From Macrotis lagotis (Eukaryota > Chordata > Mammalia > Peramelemorphia > Peramelidae): a DNA stretch of 64,000 bases. The notes beneath the pieces are model-generated. The model searched no databases, was not told the DNA's origin, and saw only the letters and a program-made list of their open reading frames with translations. This document shows, one piece after another, positions 32,754-43,711 of the stretch. A program made the position numbers and the translations under genes. Every line of letters starts with the position of its first letter. Positions within the stretch are counted from its first letter, which is position 1. Location: positions 18,286,268-18,350,267 of the forward strand of contig NC_133658.1 in NCBI RefSeq assembly GCF_037893015.1. The letters run 5' to 3'.

Positions 32754-32850
32754 CTTAGGGGTCATGTTTAGCTTAGAGATAGTGATGAAAAATATTGTCG
32801 GCTAGTTCTGACAGACTACCTGAATGATGTCTTTCCCATTAAAGTCAATC

Positions 32851-33215
32851 AGACTCCAATTCACTTGAAACTCTGCACAATGGACTACTACTGCCTTTTG
32901 GTTTCTGATGTTTTACTTGATCATTTAATCACAGAATCAGAATGAGAAAGGCAGAACCATCTAGTGCATGTCATGCCTGAAAAGGAAGCCCTGCTACAGT
33001 AATTCAACAAGTCGTTATGCAGCCTCCATTGGAAGACTTCCAGAGATGGGACGCTTCCAACTTTCCTCTTCAGGCCACTGCCTTTTGGGACAGCATTAAT
33101 TTAAAGAACATTGTCTTTCCCTGATTCAAATTCATTTTCCTGGTTTCCCTCTATTTGGGCTAGTTCCACTTTCTGGGGTCAAGCAGAAAAGTTTTATCCC
33201 TCTTTGGTTTGGAGG
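32851..33215 (+). repeat. Duplicated block copy 1, running into repeat G
   Basis: 32851-33045 matches 34341-34519 with about 85 percent identity by eye (agactccaattcacttg, ttgatcat-taatcacagaatcagaat, agaaccatctagtgc). Repeat G words continue to 33215 (tggtttccctctatttgggc, ggtcaagcagaaaag). Confidence 0.8.
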
Positions 33216-33221
33216 TGGCCC

Positions 33222-33390
33222 TACATGATGATAATGACAATGAGGAGGAGGAGGAGGAGGGACAATGAAGATGACAAGGATGAGGATAATGTGTATGTCA
33301 ATGAAGATGAAGATGATGAGGATGACCATGATGATGAGGGTGATGAGGATGGTGAGAATGCCAATGAAGATGAGAATGATAATGAAGACG
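33222..33390 (+). repeat. (GAT/GAG)n array, probably a SINE-D tail expansion
   Basis: gatgatgatga and gaggaggagg units. It abuts the 3' end of the minus-strand SINE-D at 33391-33555, so the array is the grown (atc)n tail. The acidic 124-codon plus frame and Ser-rich minus frames come from it. Confidence 0.9.
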
Positions 33391-33555
33391 TTAGGAATAG
33401 TAATAGCTGGTATTTATGTAACACTGTAATACTTTTCATATCACTTTCTTATATTCAGCATTTAATACTCATAATAGTTCCATAAGTTATGTTCCTCAGG
33501 TAGAGTATTTCCATTTTATAGATGAAGAAATTAAGTTCAAGAAGGGTTAAATTAG
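33391..33555 (-). mobile_element. SINE-D
   Basis: aatagctggtatttatgtaa (tail in antisense), ttttatagatgaagaaatta, agttcaagaagggttaaa. Confidence 0.65.
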
Positions 33556-34340
33556 GGTAGAAGTCTAGAGTGGGCGTGTTACTTTGATTTTGGGGCTCAT
33601 TGTGCAGGGAGACTGAGAAATTCAGGGATGGTTAGAACACAATGCAAAAACCTAGGATTTTGTTCTATTGTTTTGTTTTTTGCTGAAGTTGACAGGGGGC
33701 AGGCATTATTAAATAGGGCAATGGCAGGATCAGGAGGGTAAGGAACAATGAATGTGCCTTCATCTAACTTTATTCTTTCTTAGTTCACCATTCCAGAGAA
33801 GATTTTCAGAGTCAAGACCACCTCATAAAATTCCCATAGTTTCTTTGAGGTTGATTTGATAGAATCCACCAAAAAAAAGGTTTTGAGAGTACAGGATGCA
33901 GACAAGACATTAAACAGAAGTCAAAGGAAATGTCTTACTTTGCCAGTTAACTATCTGGGACAAAGACTCCTTTTCACACTTAACTGAGCATATCCAAGGA
34001 ATACCTCTAGTATGACCTCAAGGCACAGTTTTTGATTTGTAGGTGACTGCCCTTAGTTGGGGACACAACCCTGTGAGATCAGTCTGAGAATTTGGCTCCC
34101 AGCCTCAGCGGGAGTAAAGGATTGCTAACTCTCCCTTATCGGGAAAAACTTTGTTAGAGAATGCTAGGTTTTATTAGGGTGGTGCTTTCTGGTTCCTAAA
34201 GTAACACACAGATAGATGACCCTGAAGAGATCAAACCCAGAAGCTGAGAGTAGAGAGTAACTTGGTGACCCTGAGACCAATGAAAACTCAATGGAGAAGA
34301 GACAATGTGATATGCAGTGGAGAGTGGAGATGCTTAATAC
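33556..34340. other. Unassigned
   Basis: No recognised repeat or gene. 34080-34160 (ctcagcgggagtaaaggatt, ttatcgggaaaaactt) has CpGs and may be a young retroelement piece. Confidence 0.3.
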
Positions 34341-34519
34341 AGACTCCAATTCACTTGGAACTTTGCTCAATGAACTACTGTCTCTGATTTCAGATGTTGT
34401 ATTTGATCATATAATCACAGAATCAGAATTAGAAAGGTAGAACCATCTAGTGCCTGTCATCCCTGAAAAAGCCCCTCTACAGTAATGGTTATGCAACCTC
34501 CATTTGAAGACTTCCAGAG
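34341..34519 (+). repeat. Duplicated block copy 2
   Basis: Partner of 32851-33045, 1,490 bp away in direct orientation. Relative to copy 1 it lacks a few bases at two or three places, including about 12 bp after the cagtaat word. Confidence 0.8.
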
Positions 34520-34535
34520 GCTGCATGCTCAATAC

Positions 34536-34580
34536 AGAGTTGGCATGACCAGCCAAGACAGAGAACAGCATGCCAACTCT
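34536..34580. repeat. 12-bp perfect inverted repeat, 21-nt loop
   Basis: agagttggcatg (34536-34547) and catgccaactct (34569-34580). Confidence 0.9.
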
Positions 34581-35189
34581 ACCCAAGGACATCAGGAACC
34601 TTGCCGTGTTAGAGGTGCCAGTTGTTTGGCCATGTATATGGATACTCTGGCTACCTAGGTGGCCCAACCACATCGGTTCCTGAGATATGCCTCTTTATGC
34701 AGGTTCTCTGATCACACATGTACTTAGTGTGTGTGCCTTTCTCCAGTGTTGGGGCCATAAGTAACTTGTCGAAGTGTAATTTAGATCAAATTATAGTTGA
34801 AGCCTCAGCCCAGTCCCAGGAAGGTTTGGCAATTTTCTGAGGGACAGTGTCAGGTCACTATATGAGGGGAAGTATATGACTCCTAATTAGAGAGAGTTCT
34901 CAACCCTCAGTCCTGTAGATTTACATAAGAGAAAAGCCAAGGATTTCAGAGCCAGAGAGACCATGGGGAGAAGGAGAGATGGAGGTTGAGAGAGATGAAG
35001 AAAGAGAAGGTGATCTTTTGAAAGGCAGATAGATCTCCCTGGAGATAGACCTCAACGCATCCCCTGACCTTCAGTTCCTGAAATCCTAGAAACTGCCTAG
35101 AGGAGGTTTCCCTGGAGAGATTCTTCTTTCTCCTTGGTTCAGCTGATATTTTATCTCATCCCCAGCTAGAGAATTCATTATTCTTGCAC
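34581..35189. other. Unassigned
   Basis: No repeat or gene recognised. Confidence 0.35.
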
Positions 35190-35348
35190 ATTTTTTTTCT
35201 ATTTTGGCAAAGATACATTTTTTTTTTCAGCTCATTTTATAGACGAGGAAAAGCAAGGTGAAGTGACTTGCCAAGGATCATATAGCTAGTAAATATCTAG
35301 GGCCAGATTTGAACTATAGCCCCAGTATTCTATCTACTGCACTACCTA
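35190..35348 (-). mobile_element. SINE-B, worn
   Basis: attttggcaaagatacattt, cagctcattttatagacgag, ggccagatttgaactatagc, ctatctactgcactacct. Confidence 0.75.

Positions 35349-35350
<2 letters not shown>

Positions 35351-35405
<55 letters not shown>
35351..35405 (+). repeat. (GT)27 microsatellite
   Basis: 55 bp of uninterrupted GT directly beside the head end of the SINE-B. Confidence 0.99.
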
Positions 35406-35408
<3 letters not shown>

Positions 35409-35612
35409 AATTTTGGGGTTTTTTTTTTTTGATGTACTAGCAATTGATACGAGAGAACTAATCTGGTAAGAATAAGCTAAATTTTACTCTTCCCTTAAGT
35501 GACCAGAAAAAATATGCTTCCTCCTGAACCCCAAAGTATCATCTTGTTCCTTCAATTGTAGACATTCATGTGTGGTGGATTAATAGAATTCAGCTATAAA
35601 GCAACATTTATT

Positions 35613-35786
35613 TATTTATTTATTTATTTGTTTATTTATTTGGGTTTTTGCAAGGCAATGGGGTTAAGTGACTTGCCCAAGGCCACACAGTTGGTAATTA
35701 TTAAGTGTCTGAGGCCGAATTTGAACTCAGGTACTCCTGACTCCAGGGCCAGTGCTCTATCCACTGTGTCACCTAGCCACCCCTTA
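35613..35786 (-). mobile_element. SINE-A with (TTTA)n tail and TSD
   Basis: The A-tail in antisense has become tttatttatttattt. Flanks caacatttattt and caatatttatta look like a 10/12 TSD inside a LINE-X 3' end that continues at 35787-35845. Confidence 0.92.
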
Positions 35787-35845
35787 AATCAATATTTATT
35801 AAGTAGTACTATATACTAGTGGCTTTGCTGAGCACTGTAGTCAGA
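35787..35845 (-). mobile_element. LINE-X 3' end
   Basis: tcaatatttattaagtagta, tgctgagcactgtag. Confidence 0.55.
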
Positions 35846-36020
35846 TGGAGTTGAGCCTAGAAACAGGAAGAACTGAGTTCTAATTTGGGATCAGATACTT
35901 ACTGGTGGGCAAATCAATTAATCTCTGCCTCAGTTTCCTCAACTGCAAAAAACAGGGATAATGATAGCATTGTTTAAGGTTGTTTTGAAGATGAAATGAG
36001 ATAATGAGATAACATAATTC
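35846..36020 (+). mobile_element. SINE-D
   Basis: gatggagttgagcctagaaa, gcctcagtttcctcaactgc, gttgttttgaagatgaaatg. Confidence 0.75.
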
Positions 36021-36251
36021 TAGTTTGATGTCCCAACTGGAGAAAGGACAGTGGAGAGATCTCCCAGCCCAATGGCTCTGTAGCCTGCTTGTCCCTTTCT
36101 CATTGCGTTTTAGGGGTGGCAGAAATAGTAATTCTCCTTGTCTCCACCACAGGAAGAAAAAAAAAATCTCACTTGGAGATGGAAGAGTCACGATCCTAAA
36201 TCAGAGATCTATCCAGTTGTTATGTAGACCAAGAATCTCATGCTGTTTTTT

Positions 36252-36552
36252 GACAGCCAGATGGTTCAGTGGCTAGAGCACTGGCCCTAAAGTCAGGAGG
36301 ACATTAGTTCAAATCCAGTTTCAGACATTTACTAGCTCTTTGTCCTTGGATAAGCCACTTAACCCTTACCTCCATGTCTATCTTTAGTCATCCTGAATCA
36401 TATGTGGCCATTGGACTGAGATGGTTCCAGAGGAGACAGTGAGGCTAATGACTTTAGCACAGCACCTCCTCACTCAAGATTCAATTCACTTACTTCCCAA
36501 GGCATCACCTTCCTGATGTCATGGCCTTCTTCAAAAATGAAGGATGAACATC
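36252..36552 (+). mobile_element. SINE-C, full length
   Basis: gccagatggttcagtggcta, agttcaaatccagtttcaga, gccattggactgagatggtt, cctgatgtcatggccttctt, caaaaatgaaggatgaacat. Confidence 0.9.
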
Positions 36553-36762
36553 AGGTTCAGTGAGTAAAGTTCCTATCATTTCCTCATTTTGACCCAGTGA
36601 GGTCAGAAGTCAGCACTTTGAGCTAACCTTCTCCGAGGTTACATCAGTTTCTTATTTAGTATTTTATATTCAGAAAGCATCTTGCTCTCATTTGGCAACT
36701 TTGGAGACACATATTAACAGTTTCTGATATATTTTGGCTTGAGTAAACATAAATACAAGTAT
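36553..36762. other. Unassigned; possible conserved block
   Basis: No repeat recognised; ttgacccagtgaggtcagaa is hormone-receptor-half-site-like, by eye only. Confidence 0.2.
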
Positions 36763-36930
36763 GGGGCAACTAGGTGGCACAGTGGATAGACTGTGGGACC
36801 TGGAGTCAGGAACACTCATTTCCCCGAGTTCAAAGCTGGCTTCAGACACTTATTAGCTCTGTGAGCCTGGGCAAGTCATTTCACCCTATTTACCAGGCAC
36901 ATAGTAGGCACAGTATAAATGTCATCTCCC
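36763..36930 (+). mobile_element. SINE with internal deletion
   Basis: Full head (gggcaactaggtggcacagt) and body to tttcaccctatttac, then a jump into a LINE/MIR-type end (ggcacatagtaggcacagta, taaatgtcat). The CORE is missing. Confidence 0.75.
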
Positions 36931-37009
36931 TCCTTTTCCTGTCCCCTTCTACATGAAGCTTTTCTCTTTCTCCAACTGCTTGTGTCTTTCTCTTAAAAAT
37001 TTCTCGTAT

Positions 37010-37085
37010 TCACTTTTGTATATTTTATATACAATACATTTGTGTATATTGCATATATATAATATTATATATATATATTACATAG
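37010..37085. repeat. AT-rich (TATA)n
   Basis: Loose tatata units. Confidence 0.85.
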
Positions 37086-37299
37086 GAATATTCATTTGTT
37101 TTCTATGCTGATGGAATGCGAGGGTTTTTAAGGCAACTGCTATTTAATTTTGATCTTAATTTCTCCAAACTCGAACCCTCCAGGAACCAAGTGGTCACCA
37201 AACCAATGCTCATTTATTGATTATAAGTTGACTAATTCATTCAGGATATTTTGAGAACTTGGATTAACTAGCTCCCTAAAAGAGATTTCTGAGATTAAA

Positions 37300-37553
37300 A
37301 CTTTTGTTGTTGTTCAGCCATGTCTGACTCTTCTTGCCCCGATTGGGGTTTTCTTGGCAAAGATATTAGAATTGCTTGCAATTTCCTCCTCCAGGTCATT
37401 TGACAGATGAGGAAACTGAGGACAACAGGAGGAAGGGACTTGCTTAGGGTCACACAGCTAGTAAATGTCTGAGATCAGATTTGAACTCAGGAAGATGAAT
37501 CAGCCTGGCTCCAGTCCCTGTTCTCTATGCTCTATGATGCCACCTATCTGCCC
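37300..37553 (-). mobile_element. SINE-B, full length
   Basis: gttgttgttcagccatgtct, gattggggttttcttggcaa, aaactgaggacaacaggagg, ctatgatgccacctatctgc. Confidence 0.92.
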
Positions 37554-37626
37554 GAATAAAGCTATTCATTTCAATTCAACATACCTGAATTCCAAAGAAG
37601 ACATAAAAGTTATATAAGACATGGTT

Positions 37627-37668
37627 TTTATCATCCTCTTTCTCCTCCTCCTCGTCCTCTTCCTCAAC
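37627..37668 (+). repeat. (CTC)n tract
   Basis: tcctctttctcctcctcctc and on; short. Confidence 0.8.
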
Positions 37669-37699
37669 ATCTTTATAGCTTGTTTCCAAAAGATTTTAA

Positions 37700-37905
37700 A
37701 GTTTTCAAAGCAGAGGGCTTTGAATGTGCAGAAGATGCTTTCATCTGATCCTCTTAATATCCTAGGGGAGGGCTATGACCGCCATTTTACAGATGAAGAG
37801 ACCAAGACTTGGAGGAAAGGAATGGTTTGCTCAGAGTCTCATCCTTAAATATTAGAGTTAGGACTTGAGCCACGGTTTCTTGTGATTCCTAATGCAATGC
37901 TCTAG
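37700..37905 (-). mobile_element. MIR-like
   Basis: ccgccattttacagatgaag, agaccaagacttggaggaaa, tgctcagagtctcatcct. Confidence 0.65.
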
Positions 37906-37917
37906 AAACAACAACAG

Positions 37918-38090
37918 GCATTTAAATAGCTCTCCAAGGTTCACATCCATCATATCCTTTGACTCTCTCACCAAATCCTTGGAGAAAGTATTAAAGATAT
38001 GCTAATTACTTTAGTATATTATTATGATGCCCGTTTTACAGATGAATAACTGATTTCTTAAGGATACCAAGGTATTGTCAGACTTTTTAT
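37918..38090 (-). mobile_element. SINE-D / MIR-like
   Basis: caggcatttaaatagctctc, tattatgatgcccgttttac, agatgaataactgatttctt. Confidence 0.6.
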
Positions 38091-38163
38091 CCCTGTTCTC
38101 ACTTCTTGTCACATGATTGACCTACCTCCTTTTCCAATCATATCATTCAAAATGTATAGAGTT

Positions 38164-38312
38164 GGGGCAGCTAGGTGCACAGTGGATGGAGCACTGGCCC
38201 TGGAGTCAGGAGTCTGAGTTCAAATCCGGCCTCAGACACTTAATAATGACCTAGCTGTGTGGCCTTGGCCGAGTCACTTAACCCCATTGCCTTGCAAAAA
38301 AATCTAAAAAAT
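38164..38312 (+). mobile_element. SINE-A with perfect 12-bp TSD
   Basis: Flanked by atgtatagagtt (38152-38163, 38313-38324). gagttcaaatccggcctcag B-box region intact; about 3 bp missing in the A-box region (ctaggtgcacagtgg). Confidence 0.95.
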
Positions 38313-38341
38313 ATGTATAGAGTTCATAGTCTGATAGGAAG

Positions 38342-38540
38342 ATTGATGATGATGATGATGTTTGTCCTTTGTTAAGAAGATCTTGACATCAGGGAAGTGA
38401 TTCCATGACAAGCACATGAATTGGATATGAGTGGGGGGATGCTGTGCTAAATCACCAGCCTCACTTTCTCCTCTGGAACCATCTGAGTCCAGTGGCCACA
38501 TTCAGGATGACTAGAGATGTCCCTGGATGCAAGGCAAAAA
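38342..38540 (-). mobile_element. SINE-C, head missing
   Basis: (gatgat)n tail end at 38342, gacaagcacatgaattggat, tcactttctcctctggaacc, stops after gtccctggatgcaaggcaaa, so the tRNA head is absent (5' truncation). Confidence 0.88.
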
Positions 38541-38576
38541 ACTAATACAATGAGCTCAAATATACATTCACGCAAG

Positions 38577-38705
38577 AAGCATTGAGTTAAGTATCAACCA
38601 CCATGGTAGATTTTGAGAATATGAAGACAAAAATCATAGCATCACTGCCTTTAAGGACCTTGAATTCAACTGGAGAACCATATCCATGGAAAATATACAT
38701 GTAGC
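38577..38705 (-). mobile_element. LINE-X 3' module
   Basis: gaatatgaagacaaaaatca, tgcctttaaggaccttgaat. Confidence 0.55.
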
Positions 38706-39557
38706 CTATAGGCATCCCTGTGGAGCCAAGTTGGCTGGGCACATCATCTTTTCTAACTCCCCTGGCATTCAGAGCCTTAATGAAGTCTAGGATGTCTGAA
38801 CTCTCAATCTTACTCTCCCCACCCAACTGATTCCTGACTGTCACATTCTCCCTTGACTTTCTACTCTCTTGACTCTTTGATTTCAACTGGCTCCATTATT
38901 TTACCATATTGTATATGGTCAAGCCCCCTCAGAAGGCTTGGCCAAGACCCTGACTAATCTGAATTGACTTCCTTTCACATCTAGGGAGATAACCAGGCCT
39001 TTTTCACATCTAGTGAACAACAGAGATGTGTTTTCATCTGTTACATGTATCAGGTCTAATTGAAGAGGGGAGGTCCTTTCATCCTCATCCCAATGGGTCT
39101 ATCCTTGGAGAGCTACATATTCTTCTAGAAAGAATAAATATGAGAGAGGCAACCCAAATCCAGGCACAGGCTTGTGTAGACAGGATGTGCATTGTAGATA
39201 CCAAGTACCTATGGCTACAGGAGCACAGTCGCTCTTTTCCCAGTCAGTTCTGGGGAAACAGCTCGAATGATTCCCACTCGTGATTCCAATAGGAAGAGAG
39301 GAAAGAGGAGGTGGAGGATGGGGTTCCACAATAAATGAACCATCTCTGATATAATCATGAATCATCAGCTCCTCTCCCATCGCCAGGAGGAGACTCCTAG
39401 GTATTCTAAAGTGCTCTCCTTGCTGAGTCAAGCATGACCCAAAGGAGAGCTCCCCAACTTCCACTCTTCCCCTAAACTCAGGAACAGTGATTCTCAGCTT
39501 ATTCATTGGGATGACTCCTGACTAGATTTGTAAAGTAAATACATCTTAATTTTTTTT
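38706..39557. other. Unassigned; 135-codon minus frame at 39099-39506
   Basis: Repeat-poor 0.85 kb. The minus frame 39099-39506 is the longest open frame outside known repeats in the window (135 codons). Its conceptual product has a proline run (HPPPPLSSLP) and no domain, signal or membrane segment I recognise. A frame of this length is expected by chance in 64 kb, so I do not call a gene. Confidence 0.3.
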
Positions 39558-39895
39558 TGAAAGGGAGGAAGGTATTAATAGCTGGGGGATCAAGAAAGGC
39601 TGATTCATATAGGAAGTATTCCTGAGCCAGACTTTGAAGGAAGGGAAGGATTCTAAGATGCAAAGGTGAGGAGACAATGCATTTCAGCCAAAGGGTCTAG
39701 TCTATTCAAAGGAAGCTTGATGAGACATCAAATACGAATAGTACCCAAGTCAAACAGCTTAGAGCACCATGGAAAACAAAACACTGTGTGGTCAATCTGG
39801 AAAGGTAAATCAGGGTCCCACTATTAAAGCTTTGAAATGACAGAGGGTTGTACTTTACCATTCTGTAGTATTGGGGGACAATATCACATGGAACA
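39558..39895 (-). mobile_element. LINE-X 3' third
   Basis: tattaatagctgggggatca, ctttgaaggaagggaaggat, gatgcaaaggtgaggagaca, aatctggaaaggtaaatcag, ttaaagctttgaaatgacag. Confidence 0.7.
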
Positions 39896-40374
39896 TGCAT
39901 TGGAAAAGTAAATAATAGAAAGCTTAAGAGAGAAGGTCTCATCACATGGGCAATCCTGAGGACTTTGGGGCTTATAGCTTAAATAAAACCTAGGTCCTGG
40001 TGACAAAAGAAGAAGGGGAAAGGAGAATAGAATAGGGCTGGTGGGTATCTGGTTCAGCCAGTTTCTTTTTTCCCCTCCCACATCATCTCTGAATCATCCT
40101 GGGAAGCTCACTAACTCTTAGGGCCTTTTCAGAGATAAAGAAGAAGAAACCAATATCTTGGGGGCAAAGATAAGCTAGGATTTTGTATCCAGGAAACTTT
40201 GATTTGCTTCCATATGTCTGGAATCAAAGCATTCCCTGAGCCTGGGGTCAACCACAGCCTGTGGTGCCTTTACATAATGCCCTTTGGGTCTGAGTCTCTT
40301 ATCTAGTTAACTTCGTTGTAGTGGGCTGGGAAGCACAGGGATGAGATCAGCAAATATTTGCCAGGAGAAAGGGT
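39896..40374. other. Unassigned
   Basis: Nothing recognised. Confidence 0.4.
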
Positions 40375-40396
40375 GGGGGGAGGAAGGAAGAGAGAC

Positions 40397-40445
<49 letters not shown>

Positions 40446-41065
40446 CAGAGAGAGACAGAGAGAGACAGAGAGACAGAGAGAGACACAAAGATGGAGACAG
40501 AGAGACAGAGAGAGACAGAAAGAGACAGAGAGAGACAGAGAGAGACAGAGAGACAGAGAGAGACACAAAGATGGAGACAGAGAGACAGAGAGAGACAGAG
40601 ACAGAGGAGACAGAAAGAGACAAAGAAAGATGGGGAGAGGGAGGGAGAGACAGAGACAGACAGACAAAGAAACAGAGAGATAGAGAGAGAGACAGAGAGA
40701 GACAAAGTCAGAAAAACAGAGACAGAGAGACAAGAATAGGGAGGGAGGGACAGAGACACACACACAGACAGAGACAGAAAGACAAGGAGAGACAGAGACA
40801 TAGACAGAGACAGAGAGAGACGGAGACAGAGAGAGACAGAAAAAGAGAGAGATAGAGACAGAGAAACAAAGAAAGACAGAGACAATAGGCAGAGAGACAT
40901 AGAGAGACACACACAGAGACAGAGAAACATAGACAGAGACAGACAGACAGAGCCAGAGCCAGAGCCAGAGTCAGAGAGACAGAGAGGCATACAGAGCCAG
41001 ACATATAGAGAGATATAGAGACAGATACAGACAGAGATGAGAGAGAGAGGCAGAAGAGAGGGGCC
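40375..41065 (+). repeat. 690-bp (GACAGA)-type array with 80-bp higher-order copy
   Basis: Degenerate gaga/gacaga units throughout. A longer word starting agacacaaagatggagacag at 40481 recurs exactly at 40561, so an 80-bp segment was duplicated. The 304-codon minus frame 40307-41221 (Ser/Leu-rich) and the Arg/Glu-rich plus frames are artefacts of the array. Confidence 0.97.
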
Positions 41066-42099
41066 TAAGTATTCAGAGCAATAGTTTTTTGGATAGGAAA
41101 GACTGGGATTGCCTTTGGGGTAAAGGACTATGGGTGTGTAGTAGATGAGGTGACTTGGCTTAGCTTTGTAGCGAAGGAGAGTTGATTGGACGTATGAATT
41201 GGGAAATGATTGCAGTGTCAAAGCAGAGGTGATATCAATAAAAACTGCAAAAAAAGCTCATCACAACCTCTTTTTTGACCAAATAGTCTCGAATGTAAGC
41301 AAATCAAGACAGAAACTTTCTGTTTTCAGTTGGAGATAGTCAGTTTACCAAAGTGAGCCAACCTTCTGAGCATCCTCCAGGTGAACTGCCTTTGTTTTCT
41401 CTCTCTGCATTTCCTTTCCTTATGTGCCTCATTCTCCACAAAGAACACTTCATCCAGTTTCAGGATGCCCCACGATGGGTCAGCACCCCAAAGATAGCCC
41501 AGATTGCTCCTGGAGTGACAGAATTAGCCAAGTTTTGAGAAGCCATTTATTGACTAGTCCACAAGATGTTAAAGCCTCCAGGAGCCCAGGGGACTTTTTC
41601 CTGTTGAAGGGAAACAAGGATAAATGGGCACCTGTGAATTTCAGAAGACAAAGACATTTTTGGAAACAGCTAAACGAAGTAATATTCTGAGTTCTCCAGC
41701 TCCCAGGGGCCTAATTCTCTGTTGTTTGAAATTACAGGGGTGCTCATTTGGAGATTTTTGTCATCTCCTAGTGAAAGACATCCACTTTCTCCTCCTGAAT
41801 TAGTTGCTGAGTAGGATGTGATGCTGAGTTGAGTAGTGAGGCCATCAGGGGTGGGAAGGAGTGAGGAAGGAAGAGTGATTGAACCCCATTTCTGGGGGAA
41901 GCCCACACAGAACAGCCTGGAGCTGCAAAGTTTTATCATAAACTAATTACAACTACCCAGTCCTTATCTGAAACTCCTGATTTTATCTGAATTAACCATA
42001 TGGGGGAACTCCTACAGGACTGAAGTCATACAGGATCTGAGGAGGCTAGGATTCAAAGGAAAAAGGATGTCAATAAAATGGATCTTTTCCTTTCTCTCT
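41066..42099. other. Unassigned kilobase
   Basis: No repeat or exon recognised with confidence. Short frames at 41353-41538 and 41424-41690 have no known domain. Confidence 0.35.
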
Positions 42100-42335
42100 C
42101 ATTTTTGTTGGCTTTGGTCATGGGATCCCATTTGGGGTTTTCTTGGCAAAAACACTGGAGTGATTTGTCATTTTTTCTCCAGCTCATTTGACAAATGAGG
42201 AAACTGAAGTAAATGGGGTTAAGTGACTTGCCCAGGGTCATGCAGCTAGTAAGTGTCTGAGGCCAAATTCAAAATCTAAAGCAGATGAAACTTCCAGACT
42301 CCAGGCTCTATCCACTGTGCCACACAGCTGTTGCC
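42100..42335 (-). mobile_element. SINE-B
   Basis: tttggggttttcttggcaaa, ggaaactgaagtaaatgggg, gacttgcccagggtcatgca, atccactgtgccacacagct. Confidence 0.9.
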
Positions 42336-42484
42336 TTACTGTATATACATTCTATGAACTCTTTCCTAGTTCAGTTTTCTTTTTCCTACATCAGTTCACA
42401 TGGATCTCCCAATGCGTTTTTGAATTTCATATATTTTCCCTTCTATTGGTGCAATAGGACTACAGAACATCCATATAGCATACA

Positions 42485-42640
42485 GGTGGTAGGAGGTAGA
42501 CAGATGGCCTTGGAGGGAAGAAAGAAAACCCTGTCTCTGACTCAGACTGATTGTGTGATCCTGGATAAATCATTTAACCTCTCAAAATCCCAGGTAGCTC
42601 TCTGATATTACTCTAGGCTTCAGAGGAGATGGCAATATAT
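42485..42640 (+). mobile_element. SINE-E
   Basis: gacagatggccttggaggga, gactgattgtgtgatcctgg, ctcaaaatcccaggtagctc, aggagatggca. Confidence 0.6.
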
Positions 42641-42825
42641 AGATGGGGTTTCCTAATTGGACACTCAATATACAAAGGAAACCCCAAGTCCAGGAAACCA
42701 AAAAGGTTCCTGTACTAGATTATCTACCAATCCCACCTTTCCCATATACACCCAAACTCCACATTTTTGGTGATTTTTCATGTTTAAATTTTATCCTGTT
42801 TTCTGTCTTTTTAAATTTCAGATAA

Positions 42826-42972
42826 ACATTTTTTTTAGGTTTTTGCAAGGCAATGGGGTTAGGTAATTTATCTAAGGCCACACAGCTAGGTAATAATTGT
42901 CTGAGGCTGGATTTGAACTCAGGTCCACCTGACTCCAGGGATGCTTATTTACTGCACCACCTAGCTGCCTCT
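42826..42972 (-). mobile_element. SINE-A
   Basis: ggtttttgcaaggcaatggg, ctaaggccacacagctaggt, actgcaccacctagctgcct. Confidence 0.92.
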
Positions 42973-43711
42973 AGCCTTAATAAAACTGTTTTCTCAGTGG
43001 TTAGTGGGATGACAGCAGTTCAGAGAGGAGAGCCAGAGTAAAGACATGAGATAAGAGATAGAGTATTGGATAAAAGGAATAGAGAAAAGACCCATTTAGT
43101 GGAGTGAGAGACTTTAGGAAGAGGAGACGTGCACACAGGGACTGGGCAGGTTTGGACAAAGTTGTCAAGAATCTTAAGAAACAAACAGAAAATAAGGTAG
43201 TTTATTGAAGATGGTCAGATATGTTTTTTGGAAGGACCATTTTAGCAGCAGTGAGAAGGATGGGAGGGAGGGAGATATGAAGGAGGGAGTCCAATTAGGA
43301 CATCATTACAATATTCTAGGTAAGAGGTAATAAGAACCTGGATTTGGGTTCGGAAGTTTGAATAAAGGGGTCAGATTTGAGACAATTAATTGGACATGTT
43401 AAGTGATGCAGAGCAAAGGGTTGAGGACAATGCAGAAATTATGACTCTGGGAGTTAAGGAAAATACTTATGCCTCTGAGAGAAATAGGAAAATTTGGAAG
43501 AGGTCGAGGATAGGGAGAAAGAAAAGAATTCTCCTTGGATATGTCACATTTAAGAAGTCTGTGGGGATAGCCAGTTTGAAACATCCAATAGACAATTGGT
43601 AATGAAGGAGTGAAGTCTCAGGAAAAGACCGAGGTTGTATACCTATCTACCCAGATGATCATTAAATCCATGGAAGCTGATGAAGTCACTGAGAGGTTGT
43701 AGAGAGATAAG

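Noticed and set aside
33111..33485. Asp/Glu-rich 124-codon frame
   Set aside because: Product of a (GAT/GAG)n array next to a SINE-D tail.
35351..35405. (GT)27 as a Z-DNA regulatory site
   Set aside because: A common dinucleotide microsatellite beside a SINE; nothing nearby to regulate.
39099..39506. 135-codon minus-strand open frame outside known repeats
   Set aside because: No recognisable domain, no supporting splice sites or promoter, and length expected by chance. Conservation of the frame in relatives would revive it.
40307..41221. 304-codon minus-strand open frame, the longest in the window
   Set aside because: It lies on the GACAGA-type array; the product is Ser/Leu repeats dictated by the array, and overlapping frames on the other strand are equally open.
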